Notes under the pieces: generated by a model
The model's input: only the letters and a program-made list of their open reading frames with translations
The model's database searches: none
Told to the model about the DNA's origin: nothing
Part shown: positions 43,788-52,439 of the stretch, piece by piece
How positions within the stretch are numbered: position 1 is the first letter of the stretch
Layout: the number at the start of each line of letters is the position of its first letter
NCBI RefSeq assembly: GCF_011764485.1
Contig: NZ_AP022848.1
Location: 2,074,001 to 2,138,000, forward strand
DNA: 64,000 nucleotides
Direction: 5' to 3'
Origin: Bosea sp. ANAM02
GTDB lineage: Bacteria > Pseudomonadota > Alphaproteobacteria > Rhizobiales > Beijerinckiaceae
Translations under genes and position numbers: made by a program

Positions 43788-44315
43788 ATGCGACGCCTCA
43801 TGCTTCTGCGCCACGCCAAGTCCCACTGGCCCACGGGTGTGGCCGACCGCGACCGCCCGCTTGCGGCGCGCGGGCGCGAGGCCGCCCCGGTGATGGGGCG
43901 CTATCTCGCCGATGAACTGCTCCTGCCCGATCTCGTGCTGATCTCGCCGGCCAAGCGCACCGTCGAGACCTGGGAGATGGTCGCGCCGATGCTGCCCGAG
44001 AAGCCGGCGACGCAATACGAGCCGCGCATCTACGAGGCCAAGGTCGAGCGCCTGCTCGACGTCGTTCAGGAGGTCGAGGGCGATGTCCGGACGCTGCTGC
44101 TGATCGGCCATAATCCCGGCTTCGAGGAGCTGGCGCATCTTCTGACCGGCCATGGCGACCGTTATGCGGCGGCGCGGATGAGCCAGAAATACCCGACCTG
44201 TGGGCTGGCCGTGATCGATTTCGCCACCGAGCACTGGTACGCAATCGCGGCGCGCGAAGGCCGGCTCGACCGCTTCGTGACCCCGGGGTCGCTCGGCGAA
44301 GGCCCGGACGAATGA
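43788..44315 (+). CDS. SixA-like phosphohistidine phosphatase
   Basis: A 175-residue histidine-phosphatase-superfamily protein. The catalytic RHG-type motif is RRLMLLRHAKSHWPTG, with the nucleophile histidine near residue 8. The second histidine is in LLLIGHNPGFEELAHLL, and PAKRTVETWEMV carries the phosphate-binding arginine. The RHAKS form and short length define SixA, which dephosphorylates phosphohistidine on HPt or PTS proteins in the cytoplasm. The HWE kinase elsewhere in the window is not adjacent, so no specific partner is shown. The gene reads in the same direction as the following YcjX-like gene, 55 bases away. Confidence 0.92.
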   Translation: MRRLMLLRHAKSHWPTGVADRDRPLAARGREAAPVMGRYLADELLLPDLVLISPAKRTVETWEMVAPMLPEKPATQYEPRIYEAKVERLLDVVQEVEGDVRTLLLIGHNPGFEELAHLLTGHGDRYAAARMSQKYPTCGLAVIDFATEHWYAIAAREGRLDRFVTPGSLGEGPDE

Positions 44316-44370
44316 GCGAGCCTTCGGTGTTACGACCGGGTCTCGGGCACTTCCTTCGCGCTCCTGCCTT

Positions 44371-45816
44371 ATGAGCGACTCGTCCTATCTCGACAGCGCA
44401 CGCAACGCAGCGCTCGCCTTCGGCGACAGCCTGCTCGGGCTTGCCCGGCAGCGCCTGCGGATCGGCGTCACCGGGCTGTCGCGCTCGGGCAAGACGGTCT
44501 TCACCACCGCGTTGATCCAGAACCTGATCGAAGGCGCCAAGCTGCCGGTGCTGAAGGCGTCGTCCGAGGGACGGATCGCCCGCGTGCGACTGGTGCCGCA
44601 GCCCGATCCGGACGTGCCGCGCTTTCCCTATGAGGCGCATCGCGCCGCGATGAACGGGCCTGACCGGCGCTGGCCGGAATCGACCCGACGCATCTCCGAG
44701 CTCAGGATCGAGATCGACTACGAGCGCGCCGCCGGCTGGTTCAAGGGGCCGGCGACGCTGACGCTCGACATCGTCGATTATCCCGGCGAATGGCTGCTCG
44801 ACCTCGCGCTGATCGGACAGGACTACAAGGCCTGGTCGGCGCAGGCGGTGGCCGATGCCCGCAAGGCGCATCGGCGCGAGGCCGCGGCGGAGTGGCTGGC
44901 CGACCTGCCGGGGCGAGACCCGGACGGAGCGCCGGACGAGCTTGCGGCGGAAGCCGCGAGCGACCTGTTCAAGGGCTATCTCGCTCGCTTGCGAGCCGAT
45001 CCCGAGGCGGTCGCGGTGACGCCGCCGGGGCGCTTCCTGATGCCCGGCGACCTCGAAGGCTCGCCGGCGCTGACCTTCGCGCCGCTGGATCTCGGCCATG
45101 ACCGGGACGTACGGCCGGGCACGCTCGCCGCGCTGATGGCGGAGCGTTTCGAGGCCTATAAGCGCGTCGTGGTGACGCCGTTCTTCCGTGACCATTTCGC
45201 CAGGCTCGACCGGCAGATCGTGCTGGTCGACGTGCTGGCGGCGCTGGATGCTGGTGCGCCGGCTCTCGCCGATCTCGAAACCGCCTTGGGGCAGGCGCTC
45301 GCCGCCTTCTCGGTCGGGCGCAATTCCTGGCTCACGAGCCTGTTCGCGCCGCGCATCGAGCGCGTGCTCTTCGCCGCGACCAAGGCCGACCATATCCACC
45401 ATGCGAGCCATGACCGGCTGGCGGCGGTGATGTCACATCTGGTCGGGCGGGCGCTGTCGCGGGCACAAGGTGCGGGCGCGACGGTCGAGGCGATGGCGCT
45501 GGCGGCGGTGCGGGCGACGCATGAGGTGCGGATCAAGGAAGGCCGCGAGGAACTGCCGGCGATCGCCGGGGTGCCGGAGGCGGGCGAGACGATCGACGGG
45601 CAGGTCTTCGACGGCATCGCGGAAGCGGCTATCTTCCCCGGCGAGTTGCCCGAACGGCCCGAGGCGATCTTCGATCCCAAGGCGCATTGGCAGGTCAGGG
45701 CGCCGCGCTTCCGGCCGCCATTGGTCGCAGCCGACGCGGGCGGGCGCCTGAAGCCGCCACCCCAGATCCGCCTCGACCGTGCACTGGAGTTCCTGATCGG
45801 CGACAAGCTGGCATGA
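44371..45816 (+). CDS. YcjX-family P-loop NTPase
   Basis: A 481-residue P-loop protein of the YcjX/DUF463 family. Walker A is IGVTGLSRSGKTVFTTALIQ near residues 32-50, and LTLDIVDYPGEWLLDLALIG contains the DxxG-type Walker B loop. ATKADHIHHASHDRLAAV resembles the base-specificity motif of GTPases. The family is a Ras-like NTPase of envelope-stress regulons in gamma-proteobacteria, always next to ycjF, as here (13 bases downstream). It has no membrane segment and may bind the YcjF membrane protein. Its exact function is unknown. Confidence 0.93.
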   Translation: MSDSSYLDSARNAALAFGDSLLGLARQRLRIGVTGLSRSGKTVFTTALIQNLIEGAKLPVLKASSEGRIARVRLVPQPDPDVPRFPYEAHRAAMNGPDRRWPESTRRISELRIEIDYERAAGWFKGPATLTLDIVDYPGEWLLDLALIGQDYKAWSAQAVADARKAHRREAAAEWLADLPGRDPDGAPDELAAEAASDLFKGYLARLRADPEAVAVTPPGRFLMPGDLEGSPALTFAPLDLGHDRDVRPGTLAALMAERFEAYKRVVVTPFFRDHFARLDRQIVLVDVLAALDAGAPALADLETALGQALAAFSVGRNSWLTSLFAPRIERVLFAATKADHIHHASHDRLAAVMSHLVGRALSRAQGAGATVEAMALAAVRATHEVRIKEGREELPAIAGVPEAGETIDGQVFDGIAEAAIFPGELPERPEAIFDPKAHWQVRAPRFRPPLVAADAGGRLKPPPQIRLDRALEFLIGDKLA

Positions 45817-45829
45817 AAGGAGGGACGCG

Positions 45830-46840
45830 ATGAGCAAGGCACCGCGCGCCATCCGCCTCGACGGCCCGCAGCCGGGCGAACCGGTCGGCGAGGCGCCGCT
45901 GCGGCAGGGCGATCTCACGATCCTGCCGGAAAGCGAGCCGATCGATGCCGTGGTTGCGGCCGTTCCGGCAAAAGCCAAACGGCGCTTTTCCTGGGGTTCG
46001 CTGTTCGTGGCCGGCCTGTCCGGCTTTCTGGCGCTGGCGGCCGGCGTCTGGGTCGAGAACACCATCCGATCGCTGATGAGCCAGAACCCGGCGCTCGGCT
46101 ATGCCGCGCTGGCCTGTGCGGCGGTCGCGGCGCTGGCGCTGCTGGTCATGCTGGCGCGGGTGCTGCGCGACATCCTGCGCGAGCGCAAGGTCGAGGCTTT
46201 GCGCGAGCGGGCCGTCGCGGCGCTGGCCGGCGGCACGCCCGACGAGGGCCGGGCGATCGCGGGCGAACTCGTCGCGCTCTACAAGGGGCGGGCGCAGACG
46301 GCGCGGGGCCGCGCCACCCTGGAGGAGGCGCTGCCGCAGCTCTTCGCGGCGCGCGACATGCTGACCGTGGCGGAGCGCAGCCTGCTCGCGCCGCTCGATG
46401 CGCTGGCGACGGCGCAGATCGCGCAGGCGGCGCGAAGGGTCTCGCTGGTGACGGCGGTGAGCCCTCGCGCGCTGGTCGATGTCGTGTTCGTGCTGGTCGC
46501 CTGTGCGCGGCTGCTGCGCTCGATCGCCGGCATCTATGCCGGGCGGCCGGGCACGCTCGGCCTGCTCAGGCTCGCACGGCAGGTGATGAACCATCTCGTC
46601 CTGACCGGCGGCATGGCGGCGGGCGATGCCCTGATCCAGCAGGTGGTGGGTCAGGGGCTGGCGGCGCGCCTCTCGGCCAAGCTCGGCGAGGGCGTGATCA
46701 ACGGCATGCTGACGGCCAGGATCGGGCTTGCCGCGCTCGCTGTCTGCCGGCCGCTGCCCTTCGTCGAGGCGGCGGCGCCGACATTGTCGGATGTCGCGGG
46801 CGATCTCGGTGGCGCGCGCGGCAGGGAAGACGAGGCCTGA
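45830..46840 (+). CDS. YcjF-family (DUF697) membrane protein
   Basis: A 336-residue protein that pairs with the YcjX NTPase. A polar N-terminal tail of about 55 residues is followed by two membrane helices (LFVAGLSGFLALAAGVWV and ALACAAVAALALLVMLARVL). Then comes a helical domain with the DUF697 signature (PRALVDVVFVLVACARLLRS, GVINGMLTARIGLAALAVCR). YcjF proteins are inner-membrane proteins of unknown activity, always coupled to YcjX. Start and spacing (13 bases after ycjX) indicate an operon. The palindrome at 46843, three bases after its stop, could also end this transcript. Confidence 0.92.
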   Translation: MSKAPRAIRLDGPQPGEPVGEAPLRQGDLTILPESEPIDAVVAAVPAKAKRRFSWGSLFVAGLSGFLALAAGVWVENTIRSLMSQNPALGYAALACAAVAALALLVMLARVLRDILRERKVEALRERAVAALAGGTPDEGRAIAGELVALYKGRAQTARGRATLEEALPQLFAARDMLTVAERSLLAPLDALATAQIAQAARRVSLVTAVSPRALVDVVFVLVACARLLRSIAGIYAGRPGTLGLLRLARQVMNHLVLTGGMAAGDALIQQVVGQGLAARLSAKLGEGVINGMLTARIGLAALAVCRPLPFVEAAAPTLSDVAGDLGGARGREDEA

Positions 46841-46842
46841 AC

Positions 46843-46859
46843 CCGGCAGATTCTGCCGG
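46843..46859 (+). promoter_or_regulatory. Candidate enhancer palindrome for flgE (FlbD/ftr-like)
   Basis: CCGGCAG, ATT, CTGCCGG is a perfect seven-base inverted repeat located 84-100 bases upstream of the flgE -24 element. More half-sites (CTGCCCGGC at 46872, CTGCCG at 46886) follow. The same motif lies at the same distance from the flgI promoter. It could instead be the ycjF terminator. Confidence 0.5.
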
Positions 46860-46942
46860 CACGAGACGAATCTGCCCGGCCCGGACTGCCGCGAAACCTT
46901 TCGTAAACGATCCAACCCCTTGAAATAGCACGGCGCCCTGCA

Positions 46943-46958
46943 TGGCACGCGCCATGCA
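46943..46958 (+). promoter_or_regulatory. Sigma-54 promoter of flgE
   Basis: TGGCACG, four bases, then ATGCA matches the -24/-12 consensus (TGGCACG-N4-TTGCA) with one mismatch and the correct ten-base GG-to-GC spacing. It lies 60 bases before the flgE start. The element sits in a perfect nine-base inverted repeat (46938-46959). Confidence 0.75.
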
Positions 46959-47018
46959 GAACCAGCCTCGAAAGTTGTGGGCCGCCCTTGGGGGGCTGCC
47001 GGTCGAGGTGAGGGTTCC

Positions 47019-48419
47019 ATGGGTGTTTTCAGTGCGCTGACCACGGCGGTTTCGGGAATGACGGCGCAGTCCTATGCGCTCGAGAACATCTCCGGAAACA
47101 TCGCCAACTCCCGGACGGCGGGCTACAAGCGCGTCGACACCGCCTTCGCCGATCTCGTGCCGGATGCGGCGCTGCGGCGGCAGGTCGCCGGCTCGGTCCA
47201 GGCCTTCAGCCAGGCGACGAACTCGATCCAGGGTGACCTCAACCCGACCCGCATCGACACCAACATCGCGATCAACGGCGACGGCTTCTTCGTGGTCGAC
47301 CAGCGCGCCAGCGGTGTCGGCGCCAACACCCAGTTCGCCAACACCAATCTCTATACACGGCGCGGCGATTTCGACTTCGACGCCAACGGCTATCTGGTCA
47401 ACGGCGCGGGCTACTATCTCAAGGGCCTGAAGATCGACCAGGTGACGGGCCAGCTCATCGGCACGCAGCCGGACGTGCTGCGCATCACCAAGGAACAGTT
47501 CCCGGCCAAGGCGACGACCTCGATCGAATACCGCGCCAATATCCCGGCCGTCCCCGCGACGACGCAGAAGACGCAGGGCGGCAGCGAGTTCCTCAATGCC
47601 GCCTCGGTCACGGCCGCGGGCGTGGCGCCGAACCCCTATGCCGGCAACGCCGCCGTGATGGGCAACAATATCAGCAGCTTCCTGGCGACCTCGATCCCCG
47701 GTGGCTCGGTCACCGTCTATGACGCGCTCGGCAAGGCCACCAGCGTCGAGATGCGCTGGGGCAAGATCGACAACGGCGACCCGCTGGCGGTTCCGCCGAC
47801 GACCGGCACCTGGGGCCTGTTCGTGGCCCAGGACACCAGCGCCACCGGCGCCGGGCAGGTCGCCTATGTCCAGGCCGGCCAGAATGTCACCTTCGGCACC
47901 ACCGGCCAGATGGTCAGTCCGGCGACCGGCGACATCACCCTGCCGACGATGACGATCAACGGCACCACCATCACCGGCATCAACCTCACGACCGGCGGCA
48001 ACGGCGTGACCCAGAACGGCGATGTCAGCGGCCAGATCGACGCACGCAGCATCCGGCAGGACGGCTACACCGCCGGCACGCTCGACCGCGTCTCGGTCTC
48101 GGCCGAAGGCCAGGTGATCGGCACCTTCAGCAACGGTCAGGTCGTGGCGCTGGCGCAGGTCTCGGTCGCCCGCTTCAACGCCGACAATTCGCTGAAGCGG
48201 CTCGATGGCGGCGCCTTCGAGGAGACGATCGAATCCGGCCCGCCGATCATCGGTCTGGGTACCTCGCAGATGGTCGGCGGCAGCGTCGAGCAGTCGAACA
48301 CCGACATCGCCGACGAGTTCTCCAAGATGATCGTCACGCAGCAGGCCTACTCGGCCAATACCAAGGTCATCACCACCGCCCAGGAGATGCTGAGCGCGGT
48401 GTTCAACATCATCCGCTGA
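47019..48419 (+). CDS. flgE: Flagellar hook protein FlgE
   Basis: A 466-residue hook subunit that polymerises into the joint between the flagellar rod and filament. The start at 47019 (MGVFSALTTAVSGMTAQSYA) gives the conserved flg_bb_rod N-terminus, followed by LENISGNIANSRTAGYKRVD, the axial-family motif. The C-terminus DEFSKMIVTQQAYSANTKVI also matches the axial proteins and forms the inner coiled coil. The 300-residue middle makes the outer hook surface. A sigma-54 type promoter and possible enhancer lie upstream. flgK and flgL follow on the same strand, making a hook-junction operon. Confidence 0.95.
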   Translation: MGVFSALTTAVSGMTAQSYALENISGNIANSRTAGYKRVDTAFADLVPDAALRRQVAGSVQAFSQATNSIQGDLNPTRIDTNIAINGDGFFVVDQRASGVGANTQFANTNLYTRRGDFDFDANGYLVNGAGYYLKGLKIDQVTGQLIGTQPDVLRITKEQFPAKATTSIEYRANIPAVPATTQKTQGGSEFLNAASVTAAGVAPNPYAGNAAVMGNNISSFLATSIPGGSVTVYDALGKATSVEMRWGKIDNGDPLAVPPTTGTWGLFVAQDTSATGAGQVAYVQAGQNVTFGTTGQMVSPATGDITLPTMTINGTTITGINLTTGGNGVTQNGDVSGQIDARSIRQDGYTAGTLDRVSVSAEGQVIGTFSNGQVVALAQVSVARFNADNSLKRLDGGAFEETIESGPPIIGLGTSQMVGGSVEQSNTDIADEFSKMIVTQQAYSANTKVITTAQEMLSAVFNIIR

Positions 48420-48478
48420 ACGACGCGTCTGCCTAAGCTGCGGCCCAGAAGGGCCGCTTCTCGCAACAGGAGTTGACG

Positions 48479-50350
48479 ATGGGCCTGAGTACTTCCCTGA
48501 GCACGGCGATCGGCGGCCTCAACGCCGCGCAGGTCGGCATCGGCGTCGTTTCGCAGAACGTCGCCAATGCGGGAACGACGGGCTATGTCCGGCGTACGGT
48601 CTCGACTGCGGACAGCCTGACCGGGCTGACCATCGGCGTGCAGAGCACGCAGGTCCAGCGCCTGCTCGACAAGATCGTCCAGCATCAGCTCTGGCAGGAG
48701 GCTTCGGGCGCCGCCTACACGTCGACCCGCGCGAGCGCGCTGTCCAATCTCGACAAGCTCTATGGCGCGCCCGGCAGCTCCACGGCGCTGGACACGATCT
48801 TCAACAAGTTCACGAGCGCGCTGCAGTCGCTCCAGAACGACCCGTCGTCCTACAGCCTGCGCTCGCAGGTGATCGACAACGCGACGCAGCTTGCCCGCCA
48901 GCTCAATACGCTCTCCAACGGCGTGCAGGCCTTGCGCAGCCAGGCCGAGACCGGCATCGCCAGCGCCGTCACCAAGGTCAACGACCTGCTGGGGGCGCTG
49001 TCCAAGGTCAATACCCGGATCGTCGGCAGCCCGAACGACAGCGCGACCGCGGCCCTGAAGGACCAGCGCGACCTGATCCTGTCGGAGCTGTCGCAATATG
49101 TGGACATCAAGACGACCGAGGACGCGCGCGGCTCCGTCAGCGTCGTGACCGGCTCGGGAACGCAGCTCTTCGACGGGACGGCGGCCGTCACCTTCAAGTT
49201 CGACGAGCATCCCGGCCTGGGGCCGGACGATCAGTGGGACATCGACCCCGCCAAGCGCGGGGTCGGCACGATCAAGATCATCGACGCGTCCGGCAACGCC
49301 TCGGACGCTGTCGCCAACCGCATCTTCCGCTCGGGCGAGATCGCCGCCAATCTCGAATTGCGCGACAAGACCCTGGTCCAGGCGCAGGCGCAGCTCGACG
49401 AGATCGCCGCGCAGATGTCGAAGGCGCTCTCCGACCGCGAGATTGCCGGGACGCCCGCCACGGCGGGAGCGGCGACGGGCTTCGATGTGGATCTCACCGG
49501 GCTGCAATCCGGCAATTCGGTCACGCTCGACTACAAGGTCACGCCCGGCGGCCAGACCCAGCGCTTCACCTTCGTGCGCGTCGATTCCGCGGCATCGCTG
49601 CCGCTGCCGGCCTCGGCGAGCGGGGATGCCAACAACCGCGTCATCGGCATCGATTTCTCGGGCGGCCCGGCTTCCGTCGCCGCCCAGATTCAGGCTGCGG
49701 TGGGCACGGGCTTCACGGTCTCGAATACCGGCTCGACGCTGCGCATCGTCGACGACGGCGCGGCCGGCACGCGCGACGTGGTCGGCCTCACGGCCCGGCC
49801 GACCAATTCGGTCCTGGCGTCGGCGGGCGGTGCGGTCGAGCTGCCGTTTTTCGTCGACGGACCGTCGGGGAGCGCCTTCACCGGGTCCTATGACGGCGGC
49901 TCCCAGACGATGGGATTTGCTGCCCGGATCACGGTCAACCCGGCCCTGGTCGCCGATCGTTCGCTGCTGGTCGCCTACAACACCTCGCCGGCGACGGCGC
50001 AGGGCGACGCCACGCGGCCGCAATTCATGCTGGACCGGCTGACGCAGAGCCAGCGCGCCTTCACCAATGCGTCCGGGCCCGACGGCAATACCGCGAGCAC
50101 GAGCACGACGGTGGCGAATTTCGTCCAGCGCGTGGTCTCCTCGCAGGGGCAGGCTGTCGAGGCCGCCAAGCGCCTGGACGAAGGCCAGCAGGTCGCGCTC
50201 GCTTCGATCCAGAGCCGCTTCCAGGCGACGTCGCAGGTCAATGTCGACCAGGAAATGTCGATGCTGATCGAACTCCAGACCGCCTATGCCGCCAACGCCC
50301 GCATCATCTCCACGATGAAGGAGATGATGGACGTGCTGATGAGAGTGTGA
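48479..50350 (+). CDS. flgK: Flagellar hook-associated protein 1, FlgK
   Basis: A 623-residue hook-filament junction protein. AGGAG six bases before the ATG at 48479 sets the start. The N-terminal axial motif is STAIGGLNAAQVGIGVVSQNVA with ANAGTTGYVRRTVS, and the C-terminal motif is QTAYAANARIISTMKEMMDV. The long middle is variable and exposed, as usual. FlgK caps the hook before FlgL and the filament. It lies 59 bases after flgE and seven before flgL, so the three form one operon driven by the promoter before flgE. The length is somewhat above E. coli FlgK (547). Confidence 0.93.
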   Translation: MGLSTSLSTAIGGLNAAQVGIGVVSQNVANAGTTGYVRRTVSTADSLTGLTIGVQSTQVQRLLDKIVQHQLWQEASGAAYTSTRASALSNLDKLYGAPGSSTALDTIFNKFTSALQSLQNDPSSYSLRSQVIDNATQLARQLNTLSNGVQALRSQAETGIASAVTKVNDLLGALSKVNTRIVGSPNDSATAALKDQRDLILSELSQYVDIKTTEDARGSVSVVTGSGTQLFDGTAAVTFKFDEHPGLGPDDQWDIDPAKRGVGTIKIIDASGNASDAVANRIFRSGEIAANLELRDKTLVQAQAQLDEIAAQMSKALSDREIAGTPATAGAATGFDVDLTGLQSGNSVTLDYKVTPGGQTQRFTFVRVDSAASLPLPASASGDANNRVIGIDFSGGPASVAAQIQAAVGTGFTVSNTGSTLRIVDDGAAGTRDVVGLTARPTNSVLASAGGAVELPFFVDGPSGSAFTGSYDGGSQTMGFAARITVNPALVADRSLLVAYNTSPATAQGDATRPQFMLDRLTQSQRAFTNASGPDGNTASTSTTVANFVQRVVSSQGQAVEAAKRLDEGQQVALASIQSRFQATSQVNVDQEMSMLIELQTAYAANARIISTMKEMMDVLMRV

Positions 50351-50357
50351 GGCCGCG

Positions 50358-51875
50358 ATGACCATCACCAGCTACGGCACCGGCGCCTATCGCGCGGCCA
50401 AGCCCAACGAGTTCGTCTCGACACGGGCCCAGTTCGACGATCTCCAGCGCCAGCTCGATACCAAGCAGCGCAGCACCAGCTATGGCGATCTCGGCATCGA
50501 CCGGCGCGTCAGCCTCGACATCAACGGCAAGATCTCGCAGATCGATTCCTGGCTGAGCGGCATCGATCTCTCCAGCGTCAATCTCAAGCTGCAGATCGCC
50601 TCGGTCGAGAATTTCACCAAGCTCGCCAACGAGACCCGCAACGATACGCGCTCCAACAGCTATGTGCCGAGCTCCAGCGGCCGCTCCTCGCCGCAGGTCC
50701 TGGCGGAGGAGAAGTTCAAGCAGACGCTCGACCTGCTGAATATCGAGGTCAACGGACGCTATCTCTTCTCGGGCAAGACCTCGGACACCCAGCCGGCGCT
50801 GGGATACAACGAGATCATCAATGGCGACGGCGCCGGCAAGGCCGGGCTGAGGCAATTGATCGACGAGCGCCGGCAGGCCGATCTCGGCTCCGGCCAGGGC
50901 CGGCTCACCGTGGGCGGCGCCGGCACGACGGCGACCATCGCGGAGGAGGCGACGCTCCACCCCTACGGCTTCAAGATCGCCGGCATCACCGGCAGCTCGG
51001 CCGCGCTGGCGACGGCCTTCAATCCCGGGCCGCCGGCCGATGTGTCCGTCAACGTCGCCACCCAGCCCGCGGCCGGCGACACCGTGCGCATCCTGCTCAA
51101 CCTGCCCGACGGGACGCAGGAGGAGGTCGAACTGACCGCGCGGGCAGCCGGCACCACGGGCGCGGATACCGATAGCTTCGAGATCGGGATCGACGCCAAT
51201 GCCACGGCTGCCAATCTGCGGACCGCGATCGGCGCTGCGCTCGGCAAGGAGGCGAAGACCACGCTCTCGGCGGCCTCCTCGCAGGTCGCGGCTCAGGATT
51301 TTTTCGCCGGCAGCCCGAACAACCCGCCCAACCGGGTTCCCGGCCCGCCTTTCGACACCGCGACCCTGCCGCCGACCAATGCCGGCGCCGCCGCGACCAC
51401 GGTGATCTGGTATCGCGGCGACGACGGCGCGGATCCGGCGCGCAATACCGCAACGGTCCAGGTCGACCAGGGCCAGACCGTCGGTACCGGCGCACGGGCC
51501 AACGAGGAAAGCTTCCGCGTCGGCCTGGCCCAGTTCGCGATCATGGCCGTGGAGAACTTTCCGGCCGGCGACGCCAATTCACAGGCCCGCTACGAGGCCA
51601 TGGCGGCGCGTGTCGGCGAGAAGTTGGGCTTTGGCGGCGCGACCCAGAAGCCGGCGGAGATCATCACCGAACTGGGCTCTGCGCAGTCAGCGCTCTCCAA
51701 TGCCAAGGAGCGCCACCAGAGCACCAAGGACTATCTCACCACGACCCTCGCCGGTGTCGAGAACGTCACGACGGAAGAGGTCGCGACTCAGATCCTCGCC
51801 TTGCAGACGCAACTGCAGGCGAGCTACCAGGTCACCTCGATGCTCTCCAAGTTGTCGCTGACCAATTATCTCTGA
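50358..51875 (+). CDS. flgL: Flagellar hook-associated protein 3-like, FlgL
   Basis: A 505-residue flagellin-superfamily protein placed after flgK in the expected FlgL position. Its N-terminal helical part includes RAQFDDLQRQLDTKQRSTSY and the family loop LNIEVNGRYLFSGKTSDTQP. The C-terminal helix is TTEEVATQILALQTQLQASY, ending in SKLSLTNYL. FlgL forms the outer ring of the hook-filament junction. It is unusually long: E. coli FlgL has 317 residues, and the extra length lies in the central exposed domain (about residues 190-370). A bidirectional terminator downstream at 52001 separates it from the convergent flaF. Confidence 0.88.
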   Translation: MTITSYGTGAYRAAKPNEFVSTRAQFDDLQRQLDTKQRSTSYGDLGIDRRVSLDINGKISQIDSWLSGIDLSSVNLKLQIASVENFTKLANETRNDTRSNSYVPSSSGRSSPQVLAEEKFKQTLDLLNIEVNGRYLFSGKTSDTQPALGYNEIINGDGAGKAGLRQLIDERRQADLGSGQGRLTVGGAGTTATIAEEATLHPYGFKIAGITGSSAALATAFNPGPPADVSVNVATQPAAGDTVRILLNLPDGTQEEVELTARAAGTTGADTDSFEIGIDANATAANLRTAIGAALGKEAKTTLSAASSQVAAQDFFAGSPNNPPNRVPGPPFDTATLPPTNAGAAATTVIWYRGDDGADPARNTATVQVDQGQTVGTGARANEESFRVGLAQFAIMAVENFPAGDANSQARYEAMAARVGEKLGFGGATQKPAEIITELGSAQSALSNAKERHQSTKDYLTTTLAGVENVTTEEVATQILALQTQLQASYQVTSMLSKLSLTNYL

Positions 51876-51904
51876 TCAGTCCTGATTTCTCTCTGAACCG
51901 CGGC

Positions 51905-51927
51905 GTCATCTCGGGCTTGACCCGGGA
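51905..51927 (+). repeat. Family A left-half remnant
   Basis: GTCATCTCGGGCTTGACCCG resembles only the left arm of family A elements; no right arm follows within the gap. A degenerate copy. Confidence 0.5.
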
Positions 51928-52000
51928 GTGGATTCACATTGGAAGTACAACGGGGTGACGCCTTCGTGCTCCAGGCACGGTCCCGCAAGCTCCTCCCAAA

Positions 52001-52034
52001 ACGAAAATGCCGCCCGACAGGGCGGCGCTTTCGT
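52001..52034. terminator. Bidirectional terminator between flgL and flaF
   Basis: ACGAAAATGCCGCCC pairs with GGGCGGCGCTTTCGT around GACA. The A and T flanks make it functional on both strands, suiting the convergent flgL and flaF genes. Confidence 0.8.
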
Positions 52035-52067
52035 TTCTGGTGGCTTCGGGAGACAGGAGAAGGAGTC

Positions 52068-52439
52068 TCAGCGCCCGCGCAGGCCGGCTGCGATATCGCG
52101 GTTGATGTTGACCAGGACGCCCAGCGACTGCGGCTGCGGATCGGACGAGATCCTGAAGGTCTGGTTGAAGATGAAATTGGCGAGGCTGATGATGTTGGTC
52201 TTGATGCCGACCGGAAGCGGATTGTCCTCGGCGATCACGGCGGAGACCAGCAGGGTCCAGAGGCGGCGGTTATAGGTCAGCGCCTCGTCGAGGTCGCGTT
52301 CGCGCTGGCCCCAGTCGTCGACGACGGCCTGAAGCCGGGTGGCAGCCTTGATCAGGAGGGAGGCTTCGAGCTCGCGGGGCGAAACGACGGACTGGGCTGT
52401 CTTGGCAGCGGCGGCGTAGGCGTTAAACCCGTTTTGCAT
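52068..52439 (-). CDS. flaF: Flagellar biosynthesis regulator FlaF
   Basis: A 123-residue FlaF, an alphaproteobacterial activator of flagellin synthesis and export that works with FlbT. The family start MQNGFNAYAAAAKTAQSVVS is intact, and helices RDLDEALTYNRRLWTLLVSA and LANFIFNQTFRISSDPQPQS follow. There is no membrane segment, so it acts in the cytoplasm. It overlaps the end of flbT by 17 bases and follows the flagellin genes on the minus strand, the classic arrangement in this class. The bidirectional terminator at 52001 closes the transcript. Confidence 0.94.
   Translation of the reverse strand: MQNGFNAYAAAAKTAQSVVSPRELEASLLIKAATRLQAVVDDWGQRERDLDEALTYNRRLWTLLVSAVIAEDNPLPVGIKTNIISLANFIFNQTFRISSDPQPQSLGVLVNINRDIAAGLRGR

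Noticed and set aside
48347..50368. 673-codon open frame opposite flgK
   Set aside because: Repetitive Arg/Gly/Asp composition with no domain; flgK is unambiguous.
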